DNA from: Trifolium pratense
Lineage: Eukaryota; Streptophyta; Magnoliopsida; Fabales; Fabaceae
NCBI RefSeq assembly: GCF_020283565.1
Contig: NC_060061.1
Coordinates: forward strand, 15,785,362-15,849,361
DNA length: 64,000 bases
Reading direction: 5' to 3'
Positions 51,151 to 61,017 of this stretch are shown piece by piece (within the stretch, counting starts at the first letter, position 1; the number at the start of each line of letters is the position of its first letter). The notes beneath the pieces are model-generated. The model did not search any database and was not told where the DNA came from. It saw nothing but the letters and a program-made list of their open reading frames with translations. The position numbers were made by a program, and so were the translations under genes.

Positions 51151-52110
51151 TTTTCTGACGTACCCAACTCGTAAGACTTACAGGTAACGCCAAGGCCTTT
51201 CAACCTTGTTTAATTTTGCTTTTTCTGACGTACCCAACTCGTAAGACTTACAGGTAACGCCAAGGCCTTTCAACCTTGTTTAATTTTGCTTTTTCTGACG
51301 TACCCAACTCGTAAGACTTACAGGTAACGCCAAGGCCTTTCAACCTTGTTTAATTTTGCTTTTTCTGACGTACCCAACTCGTAAGACTTACAGGTAACGC
51401 CAAGGCCTTTCAACCTTGTTTAATTTTGCTTTTTCTGACGTACCCAACTCGTAAGACTTACAGGTAACGCCAAGGCCTTTCAACCTTTTTAATTTTGCTT
51501 TTTCTGACGTACCCAACTCGTAAGACTTACAGGTAACGCCGAGGCCTTTCAACCTTTTTAATTTTTCTTTTTCTGACGTACCCAACTCGTAAGACTTACA
51601 GGTAACGCCGAGGCCTTTCAACCTTTTTAATTTTTCTTTTTCTGACGTACCCAACTCGTAAGACTTACAGGTAACGCCGAGGCCTTTCAACCTTTTTAAT
51701 TTTTCTTTTTCTGACGTACCCAACTCGTAAGACTTACAGGTAACGCCGAGGCCTTTCAACCTTTTTAATTTTTCTTTTTCTGACGTACCCAACTCGTAAG
51801 ACTTACAGGTAACGCCGAGGCCTTTCAACCTTTTTAATTTTGCTTTTTCTGACGTACCCAACTCGTAAGACTTACAGGTAACGCCAAGGCCTTTCAACCT
51901 TTTTAATTTTTCTTTTTCTGACGTACCCAACTCGTAAGACTTACAGGTAACGCCGAGGCCTTTCAACCTTTTTAATTTTTCTTTTTCTGACGTACCCAAC
52001 TCGTAAGACTTACAGGTAACGCCGAGGCCTTTCAACCTTTTTAATTTTTCTTTTTCTGACGTACCCAACTCGTAAGACTTACAGGTAACGCCAAGGTCTT
52101 TCAACCTTGT
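51151..52110. repeat. Minisatellite, 14 copies of a 69/70-bp unit
   Basis: The phrase caggtaacgcc recurs at 51181, 51251, 51321, 51391, 51461, then 51530, 51599, 51668, 51737, 51806, 51875, 51944, 52013 and 52082. The first five copies are spaced 70 bp and the other nine 69 bp. The copies are nearly identical, differing mainly in ccaagg/ccgagg and the length of a T run. Tandem repeats in the 3' region of Tat/Ogre elements are known and can seed satellite DNA. Confidence 0.97.
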
Positions 52111-52179
52111 TTTTGGTTCAGCGCTCACATCTGAGTTGATCTTTAATAAAGATTCAGAGCTCAAGTTTGAGATAACCAT
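51388..52179 (-). CDS. Repeat-encoded 23-residue-unit ORF (doubtful gene)
   Basis: On the minus strand the 69-bp units are read in frame as 23-residue repeats (KRLKGLGVTCKSYELGTSEKEKL-type, shown by unit sequence GVTCKSYELGTSEKE) for about ten copies, giving 263 residues. The frame begins after pol with a short unique start (MVISNLSSESLLKINSDVSA) and collapses where units become 70 bp long. Each unit has one Cys and is basic. It may be only a by-product of a repeat length divisible by three, but the start codon and unique head make it worth listing. No domain is recognised. Confidence 0.3.
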   Translation of the reverse strand: MVISNLSSESLLKINSDVSAEPKTRLKDLGVTCKSYELGTSEKEKLKRLKGLGVTCKSYELGTSEKEKLKRLKGLGVTCKSYELGTSEKEKLKRLKGLGVTCKSYELGTSEKAKLKRLKGLGVTCKSYELGTSEKEKLKRLKGLGVTCKSYELGTSEKEKLKRLKGLGVTCKSYELGTSEKEKLKRLKGLGVTCKSYELGTSEKEKLKRLKGLGVTCKSYELGTSEKAKLKRLKGLGVTCKSYELGTSEKAKLNKVERPWRYL

Positions 52180-52429
52180 TTTTGTTGATTCAGATCCCGT
52201 AACTTAATCAGGTTGATGCAAATATTTTGAGATATGCAGGAAGATATAAACTACTAGAATTTTGAAATTCAATGAGCCTCAATAAAAACCCCAGTTAGAA
52301 CAGGGGAAAAGAGTGTCTCATTGTTTTTTATTCATTTATGAAAACGGTTCTTATACATCATTTAAAAATATTGCTAAAAGAAGAGAATGGTTTTACTTAT
52401 TCTTCCACCAATAAAGTGATGCTCCGCGA

Positions 52430-55400
52430 TTAGCTATAGTAGAACTTTAGGTTTGCTACGTTCCATGTCCTTGGGAGGATTTTTCCTTCCATGGTCTCTA
52501 GGCGATATGCTCCTCCTTCGAAAGCTTCTTGCACCCGAAAGGGGCCTTCCCAGTTTGCTGCGAACTTTCCTCCTTTATCCTTTCCCATAGGTCTTTTCAG
52601 CACCAGGTCGCCTTCTTGAAAACTCCTTTGTTTGACTCTCGTATTATAACGCCTAGCGGCTCTTTGCTTTATGGCGAATTCCCTGAAATGCGCTCTTTCT
52701 CTTCTTTCCTCGATCATGTCTAGGTTCTCTTCCAGAGCTCTGTCGTTCTCTTCCTGCGTCGTGGTTTCTCTGCGCCAACTAGGAGGATTTATTTCCACCG
52801 GGATCATCGCGTCCGCACCATAGACCATTGTAAATGGCGCTTCTCCTGTCGAGGATTGGGGAGTGGTGTGATACGACCAGAGGATGGGTGAGATGTGGGC
52901 TACCCAAGCTTCGCCTTTACTATCTAGCCTTCTTTTTAAGGCTCTTAGTATCACCTTATTTGCTGACTCTGCTTGTCCGTTAGCTTGTGGATGCTCCACT
53001 GATATAAAGGTGTTTTTGATTCCTTTGCTTCGACAGAATTCAACGACCTTTTCGCTGGCGAACTGTGTACCGTTGTCGGATACGATGTATTTGGGCAATC
53101 CAAATCTGCAGATGATTTTCTTCCAATAAAAGATTTTTACCTGTTCCGCCGAGATGCTGGATACCGGCTCTGCTTCAATCCATTTTGTAAAGTAGTCTAC
53201 GGCGACGATGATCCATCGCGCTTGTTTATAGCCAACCGGAAATGGACCAACGATATCTACACCCCACATGAAAAAGGGCCAAGGGGATAATACTGACTTT
53301 AGTGGCTCCCCCGGAACGTGATGCAGGTTGGCGTGTCTTTGACATTTGTCACAGTTTCTTACATACATGGCGGTATCATCATGTATATCTGGCCAATAAA
53401 ATCCTGCTCTCAATATCTTTCCTGCTAATGCTCTTGAACCGATATGACTACCACATGATCCTTCGTGTACTTCATTCATGATGCGCTTGGCTTCTTCAGT
53501 ACTGACGCATAAAAGGAGGGGGGACGCGAATCCCCTCTTATATAGCTTATCCCCTACCATTGAATACCATGCCGCCATTTTCCTCAGTTTAAAAGCCTTT
53601 TCCCTTTCTTTCGGGAGCTCATCCTTTTGGAGGTACCGGATAATGGGCGATCTCCAGTCTTCTTCTTCTATTACCATCATTACCTCTTCCCCGTTGATGC
53701 TGGGAGTTTTTATGGTTTCTTGGATAACGGTTCTATGGCTTCCTGGTTTTTTGGTGCTCGCCAGCTTTGACAATAGATCTGCTCTCATGTTTTGTTCGCG
53801 GGGAACGTAAACTAACTCGAACGAATCGAAATGCTTAGCTAGGTTTTGCACCTTCTCCACGTATTTGATTAACTGCGGCTCCTTCGTTTGAAACTTCCCT
53901 GATACTTGGTTGGTTACCAGTTGGGAATCACTCATGGCCTTTAGCTCTTTTACCTCCATATCGCTTGCCAACTTCATTCCTGCTATCAAAGCCTCGTATT
54001 CCGCTTGGTTGTTGCTAGCTTTGAAGGCGAAACGTAGTGATTGTTCTATCATCACGCCATCCGGTCCTTCCAGTACTATTCCGGCTCCACTTCCTCGCAC
54101 ATTGGAGGCCCCGTCAACTGAGAGTGTCCAAAACGCCGTTTTCTCTGTTGTTGGCGGAGTAGACATCTCCAATACAAAATCAGCTAGTCTTTGTGACTTA
54201 ATGGCCCCTCTAGGTGAGAAGGTGATGTCAAATTCCGATAATTCCACGGACCACGCCACCATCCTTCCTGCCAAGTCTGGCTTTCGGAGGACGTTCTTGA
54301 TAGGGTAATCTGTTTTAACAACTACCTGGTGGCTTTGAAAATACTGCCTTAACTTTCTGGCTGTGACAACTACCGCGAGAGATAACCTCTCTATTCTTTG
54401 ATACCTTATTTCTGCTCCCCTTAAGGTTCTACTTACAAAATATATAGGTTTTTCTTCGCCCTCTATTTCTTGAACTAGAGCTGAACTCAAAGCTCTATCC
54501 GAAACTGCGAGATATAGGTAAAGGGTGTTACCTGGTAATGGGCGTGTCAAGATGGGCGGTGATGCCAGGAACTCTTTTAGTTGTTTGAAGGCTTCTTCGC
54601 ATTCTGGCGTCCAGGAAAATCTCTCATTTTTCCTAAGAGATGCGAAGAAGTGGAAACCCTTTTCGCCCGCACATGATAGGAATCTGGATAGTGCCGCTAT
54701 TCTGCCTGTCAAGGTCTGTACTTCTTTCACGGATGTAGGGCTCCTCATGTCTATGATGGCTTGGCATTTTTCGGGGTTAGCCTCTATTCCTCTGCTGGTG
54801 AGCATGAATCCTAAGAATTTTCCGGCTTGTACTCCAAAGGAACATTTCGCTGGGTTTAGTCTCATGTTGTACTTTCTTACTGACCCCATGATGTCCAACA
54901 GATCATCATCATGGCGACTTCCCTCGGAAGTTTTTACTACCATGTCGTCGATATATACCTCTAAATTCTTCCCTATTTGCTCAGCAAAAACCCTGTCCAT
55001 CAACCTTTGGTATGTTGCTCCCGCATTCTTCAGTCCAAAAGGCATGACGTTGTAAAAATAGTTGCAGGTATTCGACATAAAGGCTGTATGGCAGGCGTCT
55101 GAGGGGTTCATCTTTATTTGATTGTACCCGGAGTAGGCGTCCATAAAACTCAGCATCTTGCACCCCGAGGCGCCATCGATTAACCTGTCTATGTTGGGTA
55201 GGGGATATGGATCTTTGGGACACGCCTTGTTTAAGTCTGTGAAGTCCACGCACATTCTCCACTTTCCGTTGGCCTTTTTCACCATGACGACATTTGCCAA
55301 CCATGAGGGGTATTTTATTTCTTCGATGAATCCAGCCTCCTTTAGCTTCTCCACTTCTTCCGCTATAGCGACTCGTCTTTCTTCTCCTACCTTTCTCTTT

Positions 55401-55536
55401 CTTTGGGAGACTGGTTTTGTGCTGGGTGATATTGAAAGTTTATGTGTTATCACCTCTTCGTCAATCCCTGGCATATCTGAAGGCTTCCATGCGAATAGGT
55501 CAGCGTTATCCTTCAAGATTTTGATGATTCTGAAGG
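52430..55536 (-). CDS. Element F pol (RT, dual RNase H, integrase), 5' truncated
   Basis: C-terminal part of a Tat-type polyprotein. Order from the right: the segment before RT (NADLFAWKPSDMPGID); RT with FTDLNKACPKDPYPLP, FMDAYSGYNQI and catalytic YIDDMVVKT; first RNase H (weak, LYLYLAVSDRALSSALVQE, lacking the usual DAS); second, archaeal-type RNase H (LSVDGASNVRGSGAGIVLEG ... NNQAEYEALIAG ... SDSQLV); integrase HHCC (HEGSCGSHIG ... CDKCQRHA) and core (WGVDIVGPFP; VSDNGTQFAS; HPQANGQAESANK). It ends without a chromodomain. The frame is intact in view. At 55536 it is cut by Sirevirus E, so gag and protease must lie beyond E. Confidence 0.93.
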
Positions 55537-56656
55537 TGTGAAAACACAAGAAGGGGGGGGGGGTTGAATTGTGTTTTAGCTAAGTTAAAACTTTTTCAAG
55601 TTCTTAACTCAACTACGTTCGCAGCGGATAAATAACACAAATAATAACAAGAGAGAGAGAGAGAGAAATCACACAAGCAGTTTATACTGGTTCCTCTCAC
55701 AAAACGAGAGTAGTCCAGTCCCCTTGCACTTCCAAGGGATTTCACTATAATCACACAAGATTACACCTGCTCAAGCACACAAGCAAGAGACTTCTCAACA
55801 ATGCTCAAGCACACAAGCTTAAGACTTCACACTTAAACACACAAGTTTAAGTTACACACTTAAGCACACAAGCTTAAGTTTTCTCAAGTAAAATAGTAAA
55901 GTATATAAAAATATACAAATGCTCTTAGATGAACCTAATGTGAGCAAATACAAAGTAGTACAGAGTATTTGGCTAAAGTGCAAAAACACTTGACAGAGGT
56001 TCAGAGCTTGTATATCACAGAGTTCAGAGTTTGTTCAGCGCACGTTCAAATCTTGATAATTGTTATATTGTTGTAGCTGAATCTTCTAGTATATATACCA
56101 CTAGAAAAGAGTCGTTGCAAAAGAACCGTTGGAGTTGATAAACTTTTGTCTTCAAGCAGCCTGTCTTGATGCAGTTTGGTTGTATCCAAAACTAAGAAAG
56201 AGTTTCAGGTACTTTGACTACTGCAGAGAAGACTTTCCTTATTCAGCTAACAAAACTGAAGACCCACGTTCTCAAAAGAAGACAGACAAAACAGAGGTAG
56301 CTGAACTGATCAGACTAGAAAGGTCCTTTTCTTCATTGGTAGAAGAGTTGACTAGCAAAGGGAATCTTTACAGCTTTCAAAGAGATCTTCAGAGGTTGAT
56401 GAAGCTTGTAGACAGACAAGAAGTTCTGAAGTCTTCATCCTCTGAATGTTGTATCTTCTGAAGTCCAACATCTTCTGAGCGCTTGTGAACTTCTGAATTC
56501 ACATCCTCTGAACTCCACTCAGGACTTAAATGATGCTTATATCTGCGCACTTAAAATAAATTTTTAGTCCTTCCAATTTGTTAATTAATACTTTGTTATC
56601 ATCAAAACCTTTATAGATTTAGGGGCAAACATTTTTAAATCAATTTTGTTCCAACA
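55537..56656 (-). repeat. 3' LTR of element E
   Basis: Plus-strand ends are tgtgaaaacacaag and gttccaaca, so read on the minus strand the LTR starts tgttggaac and ends tgttttcaca. A poly-G run (55553-55563) lies near the 3' end. TATA-like sequence is at 56088-56098 (minus strand). The frame at 56129-56461 on the plus strand has no recognisable domain and is probably chance. Confidence 0.85.
56088..56098 (-). promoter_or_regulatory. TATA box in LTR E
   Basis: tatatatact-type sequence on the minus strand, about 560 bp into the LTR, similar in placement to LTR D. Confidence 0.45.
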
Positions 56657-57103
56657 ATCTCCCCCTTTTTGATGATGACAAACATAAGTATTAATTGACA
56701 ATTGTTGTTAAATTAACTTATCATGTTTCTCTTAGGTTTATGAGGTTTGCAAGCTCCCCCTAAGATTGATACTCCATAAAGTCTGAACTTTATGTTTTAT
56801 CCATGATATATTAATTTAGTATAAGATTAAGATAATTTTGAAATAAAATAAGTTTCATATCTTTCTTCAGAGTGAGAGGTTTGCAAGCTCTCCCCCTAAG
56901 TCTCATAAGGCTAAGTTAAAATTGCACTCTTAACTTATCCTTACTTATGAAATTTATTTTAGTTTCAACTAACTTAGTCTCCACCTTGAAATACGTAAAA
57001 TAATTTAAACGTAACAACTTTTAACATAACAGATAAAAGCGAGATAAAAGGCGTGGTTTCAGTTTTGGAACATATCAATTAATGCGTAACTACTCCCCCT
57101 TTT
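56657..57103 (-). other. Array of four polypurine-tract-like motifs, element E
   Basis: Minus-strand gggggag-type cores at 56658-56670 (adjacent to the LTR), 56753-56764, 56887-56900 and 57092-57103. This parallels the array in element D. Otherwise the stretch is non-coding. Confidence 0.75.
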
Positions 57104-57216
57104 GTCATTATCAAAAAGTAAAACAAAGTTATATAACCAAGACAGTCAAAGAGAAAGGAGAGTGGTTGTTACAAAGGTGAATTAAATTCAAAAGCGAAAA
57201 CCAACGCGCTCAAGGG

Positions 57217-57226
57217 TTTATAAAAA
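57217..57226 (+). promoter_or_regulatory. TATA-like box before the small antisense ORF of E
   Basis: tttataaaaa lies only 15-24 bp before the ATG at 57241, too close for that ATG. If the box is used, transcription would start near 57250 and translation at the next in-frame ATG (57298). Confidence 0.4.
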
Positions 57227-57240
57227 GTGAACGAGTTAAC

Positions 57241-57606
57241 ATGCCTTCTTCACGTAAAAACAAGAGTAAACAAGTGAAGCAAGAGAAAGTAGGAATAATG
57301 AAAAGATTTAGTTTACGCATCGCAGAGTTTAAGAGAAAGAAGAACGAGGAGAAACGCGAAGACGAAGAGAAGGATAAAAAAGACAACAAGATACCACAAG
57401 ATGCTGAGATAATAATCATCTCATCAGATTCTGAAGCTGAAGAGAATGAAGATGATGCTGACTATGTTGAGTTCTTGGCTAGCTATGTTCCAGAGGAGGA
57501 ACAAGAAGAAGAAGAACAAGAACAAAACCCAGATCCCATAGAAATTTCATCAGAGGATGCTGAGGAGAAATCAGAGATTTCTTCTGAGTTTTATCCATCT
57601 GATTAG
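57241..57606 (+). CDS. Small basic-acidic antisense protein of element E
   Basis: 121 residues from the first ATG, or 102 from Met20 (57298), close to the 105 of F2. Lys/Arg-rich N-terminal half (KRFSLRIAEFKRKK near 21-34), then EIIIISSDSEAEE (56-68), a hydrophobic stretch followed by Ser and acidic residues like a SUMO-interaction motif. DADYVEFLASYVPEE (72-86) and a Glu-rich tail follow. Residues 57-86 match F2 residues 44-72 with one gap: shared SSD, DYV, FL and YVP. It is encoded opposite to pol between the envelope-position gene and the polypurine tracts. An aataaa follows at 57665. Function unknown. Confidence 0.65.
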   Translation: MPSSRKNKSKQVKQEKVGIMKRFSLRIAEFKRKKNEEKREDEEKDKKDNKIPQDAEIIIISSDSEAEENEDDADYVEFLASYVPEEEQEEEEQEQNPDPIEISSEDAEEKSEISSEFYPSD

Positions 57607-57664
57607 GATTAGGTTGTCTTTTTCTTTTTCTTTTTACCAATGTACTCAGCATTATCAGATCATT

Positions 57665-57670
57665 AATAAA
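57665..57670 (+). terminator. Polyadenylation signal after the small antisense ORF of E
   Basis: aataaa, 59 bp after the stop codon, followed by A/T-rich sequence. Confidence 0.5.
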
Positions 57671-57838
57671 AAATTTTGATTTTAAAAAGCATCTTGTGTT
57701 CTTATGTTCTAATTTAACAAAGAAAATAATCACAAGCAAAACAAACAAAACATATAATAAACCACATAATAAGAAAAAAAATTGTTCAGAGGATAAAACA
57801 GAGAATAAAACGAAGGCATAAAACATGTGCAGAGAATC

Positions 57839-60565
57839 CTAGGGTTTCTTAAGAAAGGCTAAGAGTTGGTCGAATTTATCATTCAATGATCCCACATTGG
57901 AAACTAAACCATCCACCTTGGTTTCCAATGTCTCTTGAGCAGCTCTTTGACGTTCTAGACCTTCTTGCTGTTCCCTTAGGGCTTCTTGAAATATCTGCAA
58001 CTGTTCTGCCATAACAGGAGCTTGATCTTCAATCACAGGTTCTGGTTCTTCAACTAAAGGTGCCTTGCCTTTATCAGAGGGTTCACCTTCCTCTGGATAG
58101 TCTATCATCAGCACATCCTCTTGATTCTGAGAAGCAAGCACATCATCCTCTGAGATGTTCTCTGGCTGCAACTCATTAGCCAACTGGGCAACTCTTGCAG
58201 CAGCTTCTTCTAACCTTTCAGACTCAGACCTCTGAGCTTCAAGACTCTGAAACAGCTTGGAGTCTATCCAGATGACTTTGAAAGCATTCAGACGGTGTTC
58301 AACAGCAGCAATTTCTTCCAGCTTAGCATGTTCAAAACCAGCATGATTAAACATGGTTAACCTTTTCAAGTCAGCCCTAGCCAGACTTGTCTTTATGAAG
58401 TCTATCAGATCCAAATCCCTCTTACCAACAACAGCTTTAATCTCTTCAGCAGCACCATCCAAAGCATTGCAAATCCTTGCCTTAATGCGTGATACTTCCA
58501 AATCCACATCAGAAGGACAAACTAAGAACCTGTCCTTTATTTGAGATAATCTAAGCAAATCTTCATGAAACTGAGTGGATAGATTACTAAAAGGGTTGGA
58601 TGATGAGGGTGAAGGATTGGGAATGGTAGAGATATTGGTTGAGTCATTAGCATGTTTGTCAATAATGACAACTTCTGCCTCTGAAGGCTTGGGAGCATAA
58701 GTGTGAATACGCTCAGGAGAAGCTTGTTCAGCACTTGGATTAGGATGGGGTTCAGGGGTTGGTTCAGATGATGAAATGTCAGAAGTGGATTCAGGGTAAA
58801 TATGCTCAGGAGATGGTTCAGGAGATTTTTGGTCAGGTGTTGGTTCAGGAGCAATTTGTTCAGGAGTTGGGTCAGGGGATTTTGATTCAGGATTTGGTTC
58901 AGGAGCAATTTGTTCAGGGGTTGGTTCAGGAGGTGGAGAGGATTGTTTTGTGGGAGAGGTTGGTTTAGTGACAGGAATAGCTGGTTGAGGTTGAGGTGAT
59001 GTAGATTTGTGTTGAGTTTCATGCGAAGGAGGATGATTGTTTAGAGGGTCAGGGCTCAGATGTTTTTCTAATTCAGATAGGGGGTTATCAGAGGTTGGAT
59101 TATCAGAGGTTGGTAAAATGGTTCTGAGAGGTTTGGTGTAACCTATCCCAATTTCATTTTCATTAAAAACATACTTAGAAGACTTACCTTTATCTTTTGA
59201 AATAGGAGCAGGTCTTTTCCTCAAACGTGCAGCAAGAGTCTCCTCATCAGATTCAGTCTCATCTTCTGACGTAGATCCTTCAGATGAACTGTCATCCTCA
59301 ACAACAATAGGCTTTTTGGAAGCTCCTTCAGCAGCCTTGTTTGTAGTTTCTTCATGCTTCCTCTTAGTTCTTTGCTCAGCCATAGATTGCTCAACTTTAA
59401 CTTTCTTCTGAGCCAGAAGATCTGGCTTGGGTAGATCCTCTTGAGTTCCAGCCTTTCTCTTTTGCTTCCTTGAAGGATTATACTGATTTGCAGGAGCAGG
59501 AGGAATCATACTCCTGTCAACAACAAAACCTTCTTCTCTGAGCACTTCCAAGTAGTCCTGAATTACATGCTCAGCATCAGCTTCAGAAATAACTGGGTAG
59601 CCTTCTACATACAGACGATCTTCAAGTGTAGTAGATATCTCTTGTGGAGGTGCAACAAGTTTAGAAGCAATAAGGCGCATCTTAGTAAGGAAACTAGCAT
59701 GAAGAATTTCAGGAGTGAACTTCTTCTCCACAAGCTCTGGGTGAAATTTCTTTAAGTTCTGAACAACGTGACCTTGATGCAGAAGGTCTGACAACAACCT
59801 AGGATAAACTATAGTAGTTTTCCTCTGAGATTTACTTGCAAAGATGGCTTCACAAATCCTTTCAAAGAAGTAATCTCCAAGATTTACCTTCTTTCCTGTC
59901 AGAAGGAAATACAGCAGATGACGATGAGTCCAGGAGATTGTATCAGTCCCTCCAACTCTTGGACTGATAGCTGCTATGATGATCTTGAAAAGAACTCGAC
60001 ATTCATCAGTCAAACCCTTTACTTTCCCTTTTAACTTAAAGTCAGTGCAGATGAGATGCAGAAGATCATCTCTGAATCTTGTATCCTTTTCAAACACATC
60101 TAACTCTATCCCAGAGTTAGGCAGACCAAGAAGAGCATTGAAATGAATAGGCGAGAGTGCCATGTTCATCCCACAGATATTTGACCTAATCTGTACACCT
60201 GTATAATCCAGCAAACCCATTTCCTTCCTAGTTTTACCCTTCAGACTAGGATTCCTTTCTATTGCAGCAAGCTCTTCCTTCTTAGCTTCATGCTTGTCAA
60301 ACACCTTAGCTTTCATCCAGAATTTCTTCAACAAATCTGGGTAGATAGGACCGTTAAGCATGTCGAAGTACTTATCCCAACCTTGAGTGATAAAGTACGA
60401 CTTAACGTCGAAACCATTTGCTTTCAGACCATCAAAATCAACTATCTTCTCTGACAGAAACGTGAGTTCAGATTCTGGGAATTCCATCTCGTTCCCAACA
60501 ATCTGAAGGTTCTTGAATATGAACGGTGGAATCCTTTTTGACGAAGAAGATGAAGTACCAGCCAT
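57839..60565 (-). CDS. Envelope-position accessory protein of Sirevirus E
   Basis: 908 residues, same strand as pol and directly downstream of it, the place of the envelope-like ORF in Sireviruses. Residues 1-345 form a globular region (FDVKSYFITQGWDKYF; FWMKAKVFDKHEAKKEE; MALSPIHFNALLGLPN) that I recall from legume 'putative plant transposon protein' entries. 360-405 is basic (RKQKRKAG, KRKHEE). 419-440 is PIVVEDDSSSEG followed by an acidic run. 545-620 is a degenerate Pro-Glu repeat (PEQIAPEPxPE). 660-900 is helical, with a coiled coil at 850-900. I see no signal peptide or membrane segment, so an envelope function is not supported. Start context aacaatggc is ideal for plants. Confidence 0.75.
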   Translation of the reverse strand: MAGTSSSSSKRIPPFIFKNLQIVGNEMEFPESELTFLSEKIVDFDGLKANGFDVKSYFITQGWDKYFDMLNGPIYPDLLKKFWMKAKVFDKHEAKKEELAAIERNPSLKGKTRKEMGLLDYTGVQIRSNICGMNMALSPIHFNALLGLPNSGIELDVFEKDTRFRDDLLHLICTDFKLKGKVKGLTDECRVLFKIIIAAISPRVGGTDTISWTHRHLLYFLLTGKKVNLGDYFFERICEAIFASKSQRKTTIVYPRLLSDLLHQGHVVQNLKKFHPELVEKKFTPEILHASFLTKMRLIASKLVAPPQEISTTLEDRLYVEGYPVISEADAEHVIQDYLEVLREEGFVVDRSMIPPAPANQYNPSRKQKRKAGTQEDLPKPDLLAQKKVKVEQSMAEQRTKRKHEETTNKAAEGASKKPIVVEDDSSSEGSTSEDETESDEETLAARLRKRPAPISKDKGKSSKYVFNENEIGIGYTKPLRTILPTSDNPTSDNPLSELEKHLSPDPLNNHPPSHETQHKSTSPQPQPAIPVTKPTSPTKQSSPPPEPTPEQIAPEPNPESKSPDPTPEQIAPEPTPDQKSPEPSPEHIYPESTSDISSSEPTPEPHPNPSAEQASPERIHTYAPKPSEAEVVIIDKHANDSTNISTIPNPSPSSSNPFSNLSTQFHEDLLRLSQIKDRFLVCPSDVDLEVSRIKARICNALDGAAEEIKAVVGKRDLDLIDFIKTSLARADLKRLTMFNHAGFEHAKLEEIAAVEHRLNAFKVIWIDSKLFQSLEAQRSESERLEEAAARVAQLANELQPENISEDDVLASQNQEDVLMIDYPEEGEPSDKGKAPLVEEPEPVIEDQAPVMAEQLQIFQEALREQQEGLERQRAAQETLETKVDGLVSNVGSLNDKFDQLLAFLKKP

Positions 60566-61017
60566 TGTTGGAGATTAGGGTAAGGTTTGGAAAACTAACG
60601 AGAGAGAAAGAAATTGTGTTGGAGGTTTAGAGAGAATATGAAAGTGTAGGTTGTGAAAGTGAATAGTGTGCAAGTGTATTGTGTAAGTTTATTTAAATGA
60701 GTACAGTTAACACGAAAATAGCAAATTTGGGAAGTTACGCTAATTGACAGAAAGTTGAATACCAAAAATCATCATTAACCACCCACTACCTGACACACGT
60801 AGACCACGTGCAGAAATTTACTCGGTAACTGCTATTTTAATGGACAACTGTTCAGCAGTGAATACTAAACGTTTCCCACTTAAATAGTTCAGAGCCTCTG
60901 AGTTATTTAAAAATCTCTATCAGGGTTAGGTACTTCAGAGCTTGTGTTTCAGATGATCTGAATCATAAGTTCTGATATACTTAACCTCTTACACTTTAAT
61001 TGCCCAAAAAAAAATTT
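60566..61017 (-). promoter_or_regulatory. Spacer and leader before the envelope-position gene
   Basis: 452 bp between the pol stop and the accessory gene. On the minus strand it contains a TATA-like atttaaataaac about 130 bp before the ATG, then a C/T-rich leader (ctctctaaacc ... tttctctctcgttag). That leader could be a 5' untranslated region or a splice acceptor region. Either an internal promoter or splicing from the LTR transcript is possible. Confidence 0.4.

Larger units (their letters stand above)
45915..55536 (-). mobile_element. Element F: Tat-type Ty3-gypsy with opposite-strand gene cassette
   Basis: On the minus strand: pol (52430-55536), a spacer with a minisatellite, a long 3' region carrying three genes on the plus strand, polypurine tract and a short LTR (45915-46396). 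The 5' part (LTR, gag, protease) is displaced beyond element E, which is inserted in RT at 55536/55537. The dual RNase H, absence of a chromodomain and long variable 3' region fit the Tat lineage. Opposite-strand ORFs in the 3' region are known in some Tat elements (maize Grande is the example I recall). Confidence 0.88.

Noticed and set aside
51151..52110. Regular direct repeats resembling a CRISPR array
   Set aside because: Head-to-tail units of 69/70 bp without distinct spacers, inside a plant retrotransposon; it is a minisatellite.
53910..55541. Plus-strand frames of 107-176 residues across element F pol
   Set aside because: Shadows of the minus-strand RT and RNase H coding sequence.
56129..56461. 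110-residue plus-strand frame in LTR E
   Set aside because: Lies within an LTR, lacks a recognisable domain, and the other LTR is not available to test conservation.
58537..59022. 161-residue Asn/Leu/Gln-rich minus-strand frame
   Set aside because: Alternative frame of the Pro-Glu repeat of the 908-residue protein.
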